Origin: Saussurea involucrata
Lineage: Eukaryota > Streptophyta > Magnoliopsida > Asterales > Asteraceae
Direction of reading: 5' to 3'
Assembly (NCBI GenBank): GCA_033807775.1
Contig: CM066314.1
Coordinates: 92,358,929-92,422,928 of the forward strand
DNA length: 64,000 nt
A program made the translations under genes and the position numbers. Below, in pieces: positions 44,767 through 58,071 of the stretch (positions are counted from its first letter, which is position 1; each line of letters starts with the position of its first letter). The notes beneath the pieces were generated by a model. It worked only from the letters and a program-made list of their open reading frames with translations. It searched no databases and was not told where the DNA came from.

Positions 44767-47700
44767 TCAATTTTTGTCTTAAAAACCATAGTACCATATT
44801 ATTGCATGCATCCAACAATCAAGGTACTCTTTTTAAGAAAAAGATATTTTCATCGAAATGAATAAATTTAAAATCTCCATTTTACTCAATTAAAAATCCA
44901 ATTTTATAGTCACGTCGTTTTTAAATAAACAATTTTATATAAAAACTTATTTGAACCAATTTGCTTGTCATTTTTTAAAATCTCCATTTTAAATATTGGT
45001 TGATATAAAATCTCTATTTTAAACTTGGTTCATTTAAAATATAATTTTAAAATTTGTCGCTTCAACTTTTAAACAATTTTAAATAAGCGCGTTTGAACCA
45101 ATTTTATGTTCTTTACTAGAATACAATATCCTATATTTTAACGCATCAAAAGAACATAATCAACCATAAACATGCAAAAGAATGTGCATAAAACAAAGCC
45201 ATTTCTAATGACATTTCTTGTGAGCCAAAACAAGAAATGCCAAGTCCATGCCTAAGGGACAAAATAAAAATAAAAAAACTTCAAGCTCCATCTTCAAGCT
45301 CCATGTTGGCTTTCTTCTTGTTACATTTTATAAAATAAAAAACTAGTTCTAACAACTAATCTAATACTTACAAAATGAACAAAAGAAACATGAAATAATA
45401 AAACATATTTACTATTACAAACCAACATGAATAATAATAAAAATTATAACAAATTTAAAGGAAACAACACAACAACCAACACATTGGTCCATGGCTTGTT
45501 TATGCACATATTACTCATCAATAACATAAAACAACACTTTGTTTTTGTTAGGCAACTTTTATGTAACAAAAATGCATGTTGAAAATTTGTTACATAAAAT
45601 ATATATAAAAAAAACAAATACAAACTAGTTGCCTAAAAGCCATGTATGAACTTTTCATATAAAATGAAATTTTATCCATGGCTTCCAAAAACCAAGTTTT
45701 ATCCATATAAAACTTATTATCTAATCGTGCATTATAACATAGGCTATGATACCACTTGTTGGGATTTTATGTTCAACAAAAACCGGTTTCAAAAACCATA
45801 AGAGGTGAAATATTTTACGCAACGGAAGCAAAAACTTTTGAACAAAACATAAAACCATTTATTCCCACCAAGGATCTTGTTACATGCAAGAAAAGATAAA
45901 AAGCAACATACCAAGAAGGTTAAAAAATACAACCTTTGAAGACTTTGATTCCTCTCGGGAGGTTGGATGTTGGTGATGAATGTAGAACCCAAAAAGAGAG
46001 ATCCTCTAGCGGTATCCACCACAAGCAAATGACACCTTCAAGAATGCTAGATCTTCTTCTATCTTGATGCAAGAACTCTAACAATCACTACCATAGGATT
46101 TGAAAGAGAAGAACACCAAAACACACACACTCACGTGTGTGTGTTTCGGCCGTGAATGAGAAGAGAGAGGAGAGGGAGTGCTTTGTGAGTTGTGTTGTCT
46201 TAAAAATCTCTCTTGAAAATTGCCAAGTATAATAAAGCTAGGGCCATTTCTATTGGACCACAAAAATGGTCCAATAAGAGTCCATGCAATATTACACAAT
46301 AAACCCTTCCCCTTTTAAGATGTTTAAAATCATAGTTTAAGTATCTTAAATTATCTCCTCAAGTCCCTCCTTTCCTTTTTAGTTATAAAATAAATCCATC
46401 ATATGTATTATTTTATTTTACCAAAATTATTATTTGCATCAAATATTATAAATCATATTTATTAATATTTTTAAGAATTAATTAATATTTATCAAGAATC
46501 AAATTCTTATAAATATCAATTTTTGTCTTAAAAACCATAGTACCATATTATTGCATGCATCCAACAATCAAGGTACTCTTTTTAAGAAAAAGATATTTTC
46601 ATCGAAATGAATAAATTTAAAATCTCCATTTTAAATAATTTGACTCAATTAAAAATCCAATTTTATAGTCACGTCGTTTTTAAATAAACAATTTTATATA
46701 AAAACTTATTTGAACCAATTTGCTTGTCATTTTTTAAAATCTCCATTTTAAATATTGGTTGATATAAAATCTCTATTTTAAACTTGGTTCATTTAAAATA
46801 TAATTTTAAAATTTGTCGCTTCAACTTTTAAACAATTTTAAATAAGCGCGTTTGAACCAATTTTATGTTCTTTACTAGAATACAATATCCTATATTTTAA
46901 CGCATCAAAAGAACATAATCAACCATAAACATGCAAAAGAATGTGCATAAAACAAAGCCATTTCTAATGACATTTCTTGTGAGCCAAAACAAGAAATGCC
47001 AAGTCCATGCCTAAGGGACAAAATAAAAATAAAAAAACTTCAAGCTCCATCTTCAAGCTCCATGTTGGCTTTCTTCTTGTTACATTTTATAAAATAAAAA
47101 ACTAGTTCTAACAACTAATCTAATACTTACAAAATGAACAAAAGAAACATGAAATAATAAAACATATTTACTATTACAAACCAACATGAATAATAATAAA
47201 AATTATAACAAATTTAAAGGAAACAACACAACAACCAACACATTGGTCCATGGCTTGTTTATGCACATATTACTCATCAATAACATAAAACAACACTTTG
47301 TTTTTGTTAGGCAACTTTTATGTAACAAAAATGCATGTTGAAAATTTGTTACATAAAATATATATAAAAAAAACAAATACAAACTAGTTGCCTAAAAGCC
47401 ATGTATGAACTTTTCATATAAAATGAAATTTTATCCATGGCTTCCAAAAACCAAGTTTTATCCATATAAAACTTATTATCTAATCGTGCATTATAACATA
47501 GGCTATGATACCACTTGTTGGGATTTTATGTTCAACAAAAACCGGTTTCAAAAACCATAAGAGGTGAAATATTTTACGCAACGGAAGCAAAAACTTTTGA
47601 ACAAAACATAAAACCATTTATTCCCACCAAGGATCTTGTTACATGCAAGAAAAGATAAAAAGCAACATACCAAGAAGGTTAAAAAATACAACCTTTGAAG

Positions 47701-48274
47701 ACTTTGATTCCTCTCGGGAGGTTGGATGTTGGTGATGAATGTAGAACCCAAAAAGAGAGATCCTCTAGCGGTATCCACCACAAGCAAATGACACCTTCAA
47801 GAATGCTAGTTCTTCTTCTATCTTGATGCAAGAACTCTAACAATCACTACCATAGGATTTCAAAGAGAAGAACACCAAAACACACACACACACTTGTGTG
47901 TGTTTCGGCCGTGAATGAGAAAAGAGAGGAGAGGGAGTGCTTTGTGAGTTGTGTTGTCTTAAAAATCTCTCTTGAAAATTGCCAAGTATAATAAAGCTAG
48001 GGCCATTTCTATTGGACCACAAAAATGGTCCAATAAGAGTCCATGCAATATTACACAATAAACCCTTCCCCTTTTAAGATGTTTAAAATCATAGTTTAAG
48101 TATCTTAAATTATCTCCTCAAGTCCCTCCTTTCCTTTTTAGTTATAAAATAAATCCATCATATGTATTATTTTATTTTACCAAAATTATAATTTGCATCA
48201 AATATTATAAATCATATTTATTAATATTTTTAAGAATTAATTAATATTTATCAAGAATCAAATTCTTATAAATA
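44767..48274. repeat. 1.75-kb tandem duplication within element H
   Basis: Block 44767-46515 (leader plus most of an LTR) is repeated at 46516-48274. The junction falls in TCAATT, a microhomology shared by LTR (ATATCAATTCGG) and leader (TCTCAATTTTTG). Copies are nearly identical; one visible difference is AAATAATTTG, present near 46635 but absent from the first copy. The event leaves three LTR copies and two primer sites. Confidence 0.9.
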
Positions 48275-51200
48275 TCAATTCGGTGTCTACTTGTTGTTCG
48301 GTGTGACCCTATATGATCATATATTACCGGTAATATTATTTTATAATCATTCTTGAGCATATAGAACCAACATGCATCTCTCTTTTCTTGATCCTCTTCA
48401 CTTAGCTTTTGAGGAGCCAAGGAAGGTCTGTTTTTGTGAGAGAGCTGATGTTCTTCAGGTTCATCAGTCTCAGTGGTTAAATCCAAGACTGGGATTATTT
48501 CTTCAGCTTTTGTGGCTGGGATTATTGTTGGTGAAGTTGTAGGAGCTTCAGTGGGATCCTCAAACAGGGGAGAGGACTAGCTGAAACACAACGATTGTTT
48601 AAGTAAGAACATGGGAAGAAAGAGAGAGAGAAAAGAATGGGGTTTAAGTGTATAGAGGTTTTATGGAGAGGAGAACTGAGATTGAGAAGGGATAGAGGAG
48701 AGATGCAGTATAAGGGAAGAGAAGATATTGTACCTGACAAGCTGGCTTAATCTGATGGATAGCCAGATTGCCTTCTGCAGCGAGGCCTTTGTTTTTTCCT
48801 TTGTCAGCTTCAGACGCTGCAGGCTTTGTCTTGGTCGTCTCCCCTGAAGGTTCATTTATTGAAATCCCTTTCACAGGACCCTCTTGGGCTCAACGAAGAA
48901 GAAGTCATCATCATCATCTTTAGGGGATACTGATGGTTCTTCATCATCGATATCGATGGGTTCTTCGTCTTCTTCTTCTTCTTCTTCTTCTTCAGACTCG
49001 ACCTCGTCAGCGTAAGGTTCAGTCACATCAGCAACAACTTCCTTGTGTTTCTCTTCGAGTTGCTCCCCCTTAGATATAGAGGGAGGTTTCTCAGTTCTCT
49101 TAGGGTTTTCAACTCCCTGAGGTTGTGAAGTAGAAGTAGCAGCAGCATTTTCATTTTTCTCCCCCTCCGAATTATGAAGAAGATCTTCATCTTTTTTCTC
49201 CCCATCTTCCACATTATGAGTGGGGGAGGAAATAGATTGATCAGCAGCAGCAGTCATAGGATTACTGTCTTCCAGGCCAGTAAGTCCCATGAAGGTTTCA
49301 ATCACAACTATTCTTGCTTCTAGGCCAGAAATAGCAGGACTGATCTTTTGGAGATCATCTAGATCGGCCTGTGTAAAGTGAGACTTTGGGGCATCCAGGC
49401 GATTGAGTATCTGCTGAAGGAGATCTTTGACCGTGGTGACCTCACCCTTAAGAGTACCAACCTCTGTCTTCAATGATGTGACTTCATTGGACAGAGTGGT
49501 GAAGTTTGTTGCCAGGGTGGTTTTGGTGAGGTTGAGATTGTTGATGTTTGTGGAAGTTTCAGCGAGAGTGGTAGCAAAAGTTCCTATGCTGCCATCCACC
49601 TTCTCCATATCAGCTTTGGAGGCTTTTTCATCAATGACCTCGGTCAACTTTTTAAGGTTCTATCCAGCGTCTGTAACCGCTGAAGAGTTTGTGGAGAGTG
49701 TGGTGTTGTAAGATTCCACCTTTGTTTCCAGGGCCTTCAGGGAGGTGTTGATATCCCCCAAATTAGGACCTGAAACAGTTATTAACTTATGAACAGAGGA
49801 AAGCTCAGAAGTTTGGGGTTTAGAGAGAAGAGTTGGTTGAGTTATGTGTATACCTGTAGGTGGGTTTGCGAAGTTGTCGAAACCTCGTAAACCTGAGAAG
49901 TGTTCCATGTCGTCGTCGAGAGTGCCTTGGCACATGGAGGTGCCTGCAGATCCTAAGTTTGTTTCCATCATCGCATGTAGAGTATCAGTAGCTGAATCAT
50001 GAACGATGACGGGTGTCCCCGAGAATGTTGGGAAAATTGATGGAGAGTCGAAAGAAAGAGTCGGAGGAGTGAAGGATGAGAAGATTGGTTGGGTGCAAGG
50101 TTCAGCGTTTGATCCGCTGACAATCACTTAAGTCTGTAGAGAGGCTGAAGGAGGTGGGTTCAGTTCCAAGTTTATAACCTCGGTGTTTAGAGACGCTTAG
50201 GTCGGAATTGAAGGGGTGGCTTGATCAGATGTGGCTGAGCGTACCACGGAACTATCCATCAGCTCTTCAAGGTGAGTTGTGGAGTCTTCAGCATGTGAAT
50301 GCTTGGAGGGTTGCTCCTTGGTTTTCTTGATCCTTTTGGAATCAAGTTGGGAAGATGATTGTTTCCTTTTTCGAGAAGGAGTGGAGGGTGCATCTTGGGT
50401 ATCAGCGGTGGGGATTTCCGCAGAAGTAGCCGCAAAAGTAGAAGAATGAGGATTAAGAAGAGATAAGAGAGTAGTAAGACGTACCTCGTTTGGCAGAGGC
50501 TTGAAGGCCAACCTGAGAGAGTCTCAGATCACCCTCTTTTGGGTATTTGTCCCCAAGGACAAGTTGAAAGATGGCACTGATGAATCGGGGATATGGAACC
50601 CATGACGGTCTATCAGCCATATCAACTCTGAACGCAAGGTCATCATAGATGAATGAGGCCCAGTCAACATGGAGACCTTTCAGCAATGCATAGCCCATTG
50701 CTTGTTGAGGTTGAGCAGCTTGATCAGAGGAGCCGGACTTCGCTGTCATGCAACTTATCAAGTGAGCGAAGATGAAGTTCATCTCGCTGGGCATCTTGGA
50801 CTTCTTGATCAGGGTCAATTTCTTCTCAATATGCTTGTCCCTCCCTGTGTTCCATGCGTAACCCATTGCATCAAAGAATGCAGTGATGGCTTCCATATCA
50901 GCATGGTTTTTATGGTTTGGGAGAGGGACAAAGGGTTTTTCTTTGGGGGCAGTGGGTAGGCTGAGTGCACGCTTGATAATGGCAGGGTTGATTTTGGTTG
51001 TGCCAAATTTGGTGTCACAGAGAATGACATCAAGGAGTTTCTTAGGGTCTTTGGTTGAAGGAACCTGAGCTCGTCTGACAGTATACCAGAACTAATATAG
51101 AAGGAAATTTATGGGCAGGGGGTACGAAGGTTAAGGCTTTGAATAAGCAGCAGGTTTGGAGAAAATTCACAGCATCATCCAGATGCCTGACTTGCTTTCG

Positions 51201-51350
51201 TGGAGGAAAATCAAAAAGAGCATATAGATTGTTTGATTTTGAAAAATTTACTTCCTCAAGTGTGAACTTGACTTGAGGAGCTTTGGGAAGAGTCAGTTTC
51301 TCAGCAGCAGGCGATTTCTTAGTGGTAGGAGCAGCAGTAGAGGATGCCAT

Positions 51351-52321
51351 TTCTGTTTAACATAGATAAACATGAAGAATAGATAAAGAACAATGTCTTA
51401 ATGTGGAAAGATTCTCCAATAAGATGTTGTTGTTTTTTGTCCATTTCATTCAGGCCAAAGATGTCTTAATGAAGATTAGGGTTTTCTAGTTTTGATAAAA
51501 AGGGACAAGAACTAATGAATGTCTTATTTTCCAGTTTCCTTAAAAAATCAGGATTCTGGAAAAACATATGAACAACAAGTTTAAGATTTTTGTTTTAAAC
51601 TTGAAGAACAACCATGAAGGATGTGTTCATAAAATCATGAACGAAAATGATTTCATTTTAAAAGGTTCTTTTGTCTGATCTTGTAGAAACAATAAAGAGA
51701 TCAAAAACAAGTTAGAAATAGGTAAATAATAAAAATATTAACCTTGTTGTCAAAGAAGGAGATGAACAGTTTTCTAGAAAAACTCGAGTTCAAAATGCAA
51801 CAGTAATTTCTTGCTCGGAGAAGAAGATGTTCGCGTAAAGGAAAAATATAAACTCGAAATGGTTTATATAGTGAGAGCAGAGAGAGAAAAACTATGAGCG
51901 GGAAAGTTTTTCATCATGACACGGACACGTGTTTGCATTTGACTGGATGGTAAACGAAACCTGCAAACGTGTGTCAGAAAAAGAACGTGCCAGGGTTTAT
52001 CCGTTGTGATGATGTCACAAACGTCCTTTCATATTTTAGGATGTCTCTGAGTTTTTGAAAGCTCAGGGACATTTTGAAAACATGAAACACTGAATAGAAA
52101 TATCAGTGTTAGTTTTAGAAATTTCAAAGTATCACTAAAGGAAGAGATATTCAGCGATGCAATTTGTTTTGAAATCTTTTAGTTCTAGATGAACGTCAGC
52201 GAGTAAAGAGAGAACATACCTTGATATCAGCGAATCAACTTTGTTCAGAGAGAAGATAGTAGAATGGGTTATATAAGTTGGTTTTATCCGGTCGCTGATC
52301 AAATGTGAACCGCTGAAGATT
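51351..52321 (-). promoter_or_regulatory. Element G spacer: internal TATA and leader intron
   Basis: On the minus strand this holds TATATAAA (51863-51870), donor AAG|GTTAAT (intron start 51742) and acceptor AAACAG (intron end 51353), two bases before the env-like ATG. The proposed intron is 390 bases. The arrangement matches element A (2608-3076) point for point. Inference: independent transcription of the env-like ORF. Confidence 0.55.
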
Positions 52322-54330
52322 TTACTCTTCAAAGTTCAGCATTCTAAGCTCGCTGATGAGAAAGTTGAATCTTGTCTCATCCAGAGGTTTGGTGAAAAGA
52401 TCAGCTAACTGAAAATCAGTTGGGATAACATGAAGTTCTATATCACCATTCATCACATGATCTCTGATAAAATGATACCTGATTTCGATATGTTTGGTCT
52501 TTGAGTGTAGTACTGGATTGTTGGCTATAGCGATGGCCCTAGTGCTGTTGCAATAGATTGGAATTTTCGAGAGCTGTAGGTCATAGTCCAGTAGTTGATT
52601 TCTTATCCGCAAGACCTGAGAACAACAGCTTCCAGCGGCTACATACTCAGCTTCAGCGGTGGAAGTGGACACTGAGTTTTGTTTTTTACTTGTCCAACTC
52701 ACCAGCTTTCCGCCCAGGAGCTGACATCCTCCTGTGGTGTTTTTCCTATCCAATTTGAAACCCGCAAAATCACTATATGAATAGGCGATTAGATCAAACC
52801 CTGAATCTTTGGGATACCAAAGACCTAGGTTTGGAGTTCCCTTAAGGTAACGAAAGATTCGCTTTACAACGATCATATGAGATTCCTTAGGTTAAGCTTG
52901 ATATCATGCACACAAACAGGTTGCGTACATAATATCAGGTCGGCTAGGTGTAAGATACAAAAGAGAGGCGATCATCCCACGGTATGTCATGACATTAACA
53001 GGTATTCCAGAAGAATCCTTGTTTAGTGTCAGCGGCGGTGCCATAGGGGTTTTCATAGCTGAACTCTGAGTTAAATCAAATTTCTTCAGCATATCTTTAA
53101 CATACTTTCCCTGAGTAATGAAAGTTTCCTTTTCATTTTGTTTTATCTGAAGACCAAGGAAATATGTTAGCTCACCCATCATACTCGTTTTATACTCTGC
53201 TTTCTTTCTATCAGTGAAACGAGTACAAAGGTCAGGGTTAGTAGAACCAAATATAATGTCATCAACATATATCTGAACAAGAATAATATGACCTTTTACT
53301 TTCCTGAAGAATAGAGTCTTATCGATTTTACCACGCTCAAATTGTTCAATATGGAGATAAGTAGAGAGAGTGTCATACCATGCACGAGGAGCTTGCTTTA
53401 AGCCAGAAAGTTCCTTATCCAGTTTATAAACATAACCTGGATGCTTAGGATCTGAGAATCCTGGAGGTTGTTCCACATAGACTCCTTCATTCAGCTTTCC
53501 ATTAAGAAACGCTGACTTAACATCCATTTGATAAACTTTGAAGTCTTTGTGTACAGCGTAGGCTAAGAATAGACGAATAGATTCTAGTCTTGCTACTAGA
53601 GCAAATGTTTCGTCGTAGTATATACCTTCCTCTTGTTTGTATCTTTGAGCAACAAGACGAGCCTTGTTGCGGGTTACAGTTCCATGTTCGTCCAACTTCT
53701 TTCGATAGACCCATTTAGTGCCTATCACTATCTTGTCAATTGGTCTTCGAACAAGTTTCCAAACTTTGTTTCTTTCAAATTCTGTAAGCTCTTCTTGCAT
53801 AGCGCTGACCCAGTTTGTATCTTGGAGGGCATCATCTGTTTTCTTTGGTTCAAACTAGAGAAATAAAGTTAACAAATAAACAAATGTTACCTGCACTTCG
53901 TCGAGTATGAACACCAGCGTTTGGATCACCAATAATTTGATCAATAGGGTGATTGACAGTCCATCGCTGAGACGGAGTATGAGTCGCTGACTCAACTTGA
54001 ACTGGAGGAGCTGAAGATGAGGTTTCAGAAACTTCTGGAATATCAGCCAAGAGAGAAGTAGGTGCAGATGTCATTACATTCACTGATTGCTGAGAAGTAG
54101 AAGGAATGTCTGAGGTAGAAGCAGGCATAGTGTTTAAAGGAATAGCTGAGACCCATGAAGTTTCAGCTTCACTAGTCTGCATGTCTAGGATGATAGTAGG
54201 ACCATCATCTTCAACGGTATGAGTATGAGGAGTGGGAATATCTTCTGAATCACCAAGATATGAAATCATCCATTGATTCAGTTCTTCAGTATCAGCAGAA
54301 CGTCGAGAATTCGCTGAACGGGATTCGTCA
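52322..54330 (-). pseudogene. Element G RT and RNase H
   Basis: RT is open from 53800 to 52904: GTKWVYRKKLDEHG, RLVAQRYKQEEG, QMDVKSAFLNG and YVDD (53258-53269) are intact. Two stops near 52904 and 52885 separate it from RNase H (52876-52322), which has YSYSDFAG (first Asp changed to Ser or shifted), STAEAEY, CNSTRAIAI (Asp changed to Asn) and KHIEIRYHF. A Ser/Pro linker (54269-53850) joins integrase through a frameshift. RT is among the best-preserved in the window, RNase H is catalytically suspect. Confidence 0.9.
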
Positions 54331-55624
54331 AAGGTGACGTGAATAGTTTCTTCAACAGTCTATCTTCTTCGATTGAAGACTCTGAAGGCTTTGGAGACTG
54401 AGGAGTATCTAAGAAATATTCCGTCATCAGCCTTAGGATCAAACTTTCCAAGGGCATCTCTGTTGTTCAGTATGAAACACTGACATCTAAAGATGTGAAG
54501 AAAGCTAATTGAAGGCTTTCTCCCATGGAAATGTTCATAGGCTGTCTTGTTAAATCTTTTGACTATTAGCGACCTGTTTTGCGTAAAACAAGCAGTGTTG
54601 ACAGCTTCTGCCCAACACTGAGTAGGCAGGTGAGAATCGCTGAGCATTGAACGTGCAACTTCAATAATAGTTATATTTCTTCTTTCAGCGACTCCGTTTT
54701 GTTGCGGTGTTCTCACTGAAGAAAAGTTGTGAGAAATACCCTTACTCTCAAAGAAGGAATCAAGAGAACTGTTTTTAAATTTAGTCCCATGTTCACTCCT
54801 TATTGAGCGAACGGTCAAGTTGTTCAGGACTTCCATTTTCCTGACAAAGGTGATGAGTTCTTCAGGGGTGTCACTCTTAGAACGGAGAAACATTACCCAG
54901 GTATAGCGAGAGAATTCATCAACTATGACCAGTGTATATTTCTTTCCAGCGATGGATTGTTTGTTAACAGGGCCAAAAAAATCCATATGGAGAAGTTGTA
55001 GAGGAGATGACACTGAGGAGACTTGCTTTGATTTAAAGCTTGCTTTGGTCTGCTTCCCTTCCTCACACGATGAACATAAGGACTTTTTGGCGTATGAGTG
55101 TTAAGGTAGACCAGTGACTAACTCTTTAGAAGAAAGAGTGTTCAGTGTTTTGAAGTTGAGATGGGAGAGCCTCTTATGCCATAACCAGTTGGCGTCAGAT
55201 GAGGCTTTTGAGAAGAAACAGGAGTTCTCAGTGGTTGTTGAGTCCATGTTTATAACGTAAACATTTTCCAAACGATAACCGCTGAGAGCTATTTCTCCTT
55301 TTTGTCAGCGACAAAGCAGGATTCCTTAGTAAAGATTACTTTGTTATCCATGTCGCAAAGCTGACTGATGCTTAGAAGATTATGCTTCAGCCCTTCAACA
55401 TATGCGACTCTTCAGTAGGTTGTTGTATCATTAGAGAGTACACCAAACCCTCGGGTATGTCCTTTTCCGTTTCCACCGAAAGTTACAGAGGGACCCTTCT
55501 CTTCCTTATACTCAGTGAGCAGGTTCTTCTTACCAGCCAGGTGTCTAGAGCATCCGCTATCGAGATACCAGATACCCTTCTTAACCAGCAAACAAAGGAA
55601 GATTAGTTTGACTTGGGTACCCAT
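54331..55624 (-). pseudogene. Element G protease and integrase
   Basis: The protease (55624-55412) has GIWYLDSGCSRHLAGKK and lies in a different frame from the gag stop. The pre-integrase zinc region (CSSCEEGKQTK, about 55080) is frame-broken. Integrase (55013-54360) reads LLHMDFFGPVN, then RSIRSEHGTKFKN where the family has SDNGTEF, so the second catalytic Asp is Glu, then PQQNGVAERRN. It ends KADDGIFLRYSS. That substitution alone should cripple integration. Confidence 0.88.
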
Positions 55625-57990
55625 TTCATCATGTGTATACTCTTATCAGTGGAGGTAGATGGAATGGAAGGTTCAGCAGTCTTCGCAGCATTTGAAGATT
55701 CAGCTTTGTCAGTCTTCACTTTGGTTAATTTCTTAACCTCAGTGGTCTTCTTTGCCTTGGGGGCAATAATCTTCACCTTAGCTATCTTTTCAGCTTTGGT
55801 GGCGGTAGGGCACTTACTAGCAATATGATTTGTAAGTCCACAGTGATAACATTTCCTATAACTAAAAGTAGTTCTAGGACCATTTGCATGCTTAGCCGTT
55901 AGTTTTAAATGAGCTGGGCTAGCACAAAGTATACCTTTAGCATTGGAAATGAGAGAAACTTTCAGTTCTTCATATTTCCTACCAGTTATATCCACTTTAA
56001 TTCTAGGAGTAGATCGCTGAATAAATCTAGGGATCTTGTTCTTCGAAGTAGAGGGATAAGTCACTGACGCTTTAGAAGCATTCAACTTAGGTACACAAGT
56101 ACCCTTATGAGGTTTTTGGTTAAAAGCAATTCCTTTACCTTTGTCTTTAGAGACTGAGGTAGGTTTTGGAAAAATAATTTTCTCTTTACCTTTCAAAGTT
56201 AAGGTAGAGATTTCCTCAGGGATGGGAGTTTTTGAAGAGGAACACTGAGATGAGAAAGTGTCAGGGATTGAGGATACGAACATTCCAAACTTAAGCATGG
56301 AACGGTCAGTGGTTTGTTCTAGAGTATCAGCTTTGTAACCAATACCACGTTTATCACTCGGGGGAATCTGAGACTTAATTATCTCAATGATATTTGTTGA
56401 GGAGTTATACCATCCATCAACAGTAGCTTATTCAGCTTTTAATGCAGCGATAGCTTCTTCGCGTTCGATTTTGACTAGCTGATTTAAATGAACTTGATCT
56501 TTAAAATCTTCTTCAATTTTAGAAATCTTTTCTAATTGTTTGTGACAGTTTTTAAGCTGTTCAGCGAGGTCAAGGTTTTGATTTTCAATAACAGTTTTGC
56601 CATTCATGGCTTCAAATAAACTTCTAGTCAAGAGATCGATCTTTCGAAGACTATCAGCTTCATCAATATTTAAAATATTGGTAAAGAAGGAAGGTGATAC
56701 CTTGGTAGTAGAGGTTGAAGTATAGGGAATGTCAAAATTTCTTCCTCATCTTCAAGTTTGGCCATGAGACATAGATTGGCTTCATCATCATCTTCAGAGT
56801 CAGATGATTCGTCTTCGTCAGAGGCAACCCAATCATAGTCAGCCATCAGGCCTTTGCCTTTCTTCTTAAAGGTTTTCAGCTTTGAATACCTTTCTTTCAG
56901 CTCTTTTGTATTTTTCATCTCTAGTTCTGGGAGTAAAGTTTTTCTTGGGAAAAGCTGAGGATCTAGAGACTTTCTTTGACCTGAACTCGCTAGCAAAATG
57001 TCCTATCTTTTCACAGTTATAGCAAGTAGCAGTAGCCTTATCAACAGGGGTTGATGATCTTGGCTTGTTAGTAATAGCAAGAGGTTTGTTCATTCTGAAA
57101 TTACTCTTTTTAGCAAATCTCCTGAACTTATTAGCCAGGAATGCCAGAGTTTCATCATCATCAGAAGCATCAGAATCTGATGAACGTTCAGAGTTAGTTT
57201 CCAGCTCAGTGACAGTGATAGTAGATCGCTGAGTGGAAGGTAACTCTAAGAGTAAAGCAACATGGGTGCTTTTGGAATCTTTTACAAGATTCTTCTTAAG
57301 ATGACTTGATTGCTCATGATTAAGCATCGTGCCATATAAGGTAGAAAGAGTCATGGATTTTAGATCCTTTTATAGCTTGAGACACATTGAATAACTGTCC
57401 CAGCTTTCAGGTAAACATTCGAAGAACTTTGTCAGTACTTCAAAGTTAGAATATTCCTTACCAACGGTTTTTAGATCTATTATTAAGCAGTTAAAATGTT
57501 GGTGTACTTCAGAGAGAGATTCATTCTTACCACAAATGAAGCTTTCGTACTGTCTTACCAGGTTGATCTTACGTGAATCCTGGACTTCAGAAGTACCTTC
57601 ATACTGAACACAGATTGTGTCCGACATAGCTTTGGAGGTCTTCAGGTTCATGACGGAATGGTAGACTTCGTCAGGAAGAGCCATGGAAAGAATGGATCTG
57701 GCTTTAGTGTCGAGAGCCACTTTCTTCTTATCTTCATCAGTCCACATATGAATTTCCTTGGGAACCAACCTTTCTGGAATAGCAGTTCTATTCTCAGCGG
57801 CTGGAACTTCAGGATCAATTCTTACAGGAATATATGAACCATTTTCGATGTAACAAGGTATAGTTGGGTCTACACCTTCTAAGAAGAGAATCGTCCTATT
57901 TTTTCACATATTAAAGTTATCTCTGAAGAATCTAGGGGGTTTTGCAAGAGAACCGTTGTCAATATAGTTAGTGTTTGTGTTTGTAGCCAT
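55603..57990 (-). pseudogene. Element G gag
   Basis: The ATG at 57990 starts MATNTNTNYIDNGSLAKPP, like B. The capsid part (LPDEVYHSVMNLKTSKAMSD; SLSEVHQHFNCLIIDLKTVG) ends in a stop at 57370, and reading continues in another frame with a zinc knuckle CYNCEKIGHFASEF whose last Cys is Phe (near 56990). A second, intact knuckle CYHCGLTNHIASKC lies near 55810-55850. The 3' end is KWVPKSN and TAA at 55603-55605. Other breaks lie near 56866, 56670 and 56420. It would assemble particles and bind RNA. Confidence 0.85.
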
Positions 57991-58057
57991 TTGAAAAAAT
58001 AGCAAGGAAGAGAAGATTAGTATAGATAAGATCTTGTTTATGAGATTAAACAAATCT

Positions 58058-58069
58058 GGTCTGATACCA
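58058..58069 (-). promoter_or_regulatory. Primer binding site of element G, altered
   Basis: Minus strand TGGTATCAGACC; the usual AGAGC end reads AGACC, so two mismatches to initiator tRNA-Met are expected compared with B. Confidence 0.85.
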
Positions 58070-58071
58070 CT

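Larger units (their letters stand above)
38998..48377 (-). mobile_element. Element H: Angela/Tork-like copia element with three LTRs
   Basis: H occupies 39003-48372 (9370 bp) with target duplication TGCAT at 38998-39002 and 48373-48377. On the minus strand the LTRs read TGTTGGTTCTAT...AAATCCCAACA. The 5' LTR is 47516-48372, the 3' LTR is 39003-39861, and a truncated third LTR lies at 45757-46515. The primer site is TGGTATCATAGCC (minus strand, 47501-47513; repeated at 45742-45754). The polypurine tract is CAATTGGGAGAT (39862-39873). The LTRs look nearly identical by eye, so the insertion is relatively recent although its internal coding was already decayed. Confidence 0.9.
37951..51350 (-). 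pseudogene. Element G env-like ORF, split by element H
   Basis: The ATG at 51350 (MASSTAAPTTKKSPAAEK) follows an intron-acceptor-like AAACAG. The N-terminal domain has KKSKMPSEMNFIFAHL, SGSSDQAAQ, VDWASFIYDDLA and PYPRFISAIF, as in C, D and E. A shifted frame then gives a basic, nuclear-signal-like KRKQSSSQLDSKRIKK (near 50330). A heptad-like coiled coil (49647 downward) and an acidic stretch follow. Element H splits it at 48377/38998. The C-terminal part (EWLEMRIAIQRSRSKFKSHV; PYGIFFLDYDG) has a TAG near 38131 and stops at 37951-37953. Without H it is ~4.0 kb. No membrane segment seen; function unknown. Confidence 0.78.

Noticed and set aside
45789..48058. Repeated 73-79 codon ORFs inside H LTRs, also at 39059-39547
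   Set aside because: They lie entirely within LTRs, show no family similarity or coding features, and change length with small LTR differences.
55561..55624. Programmed -1 frameshift at the G gag-protease boundary
   Set aside because: No slippery heptamer is visible and C and D keep one frame, so a decayed indel is more likely.
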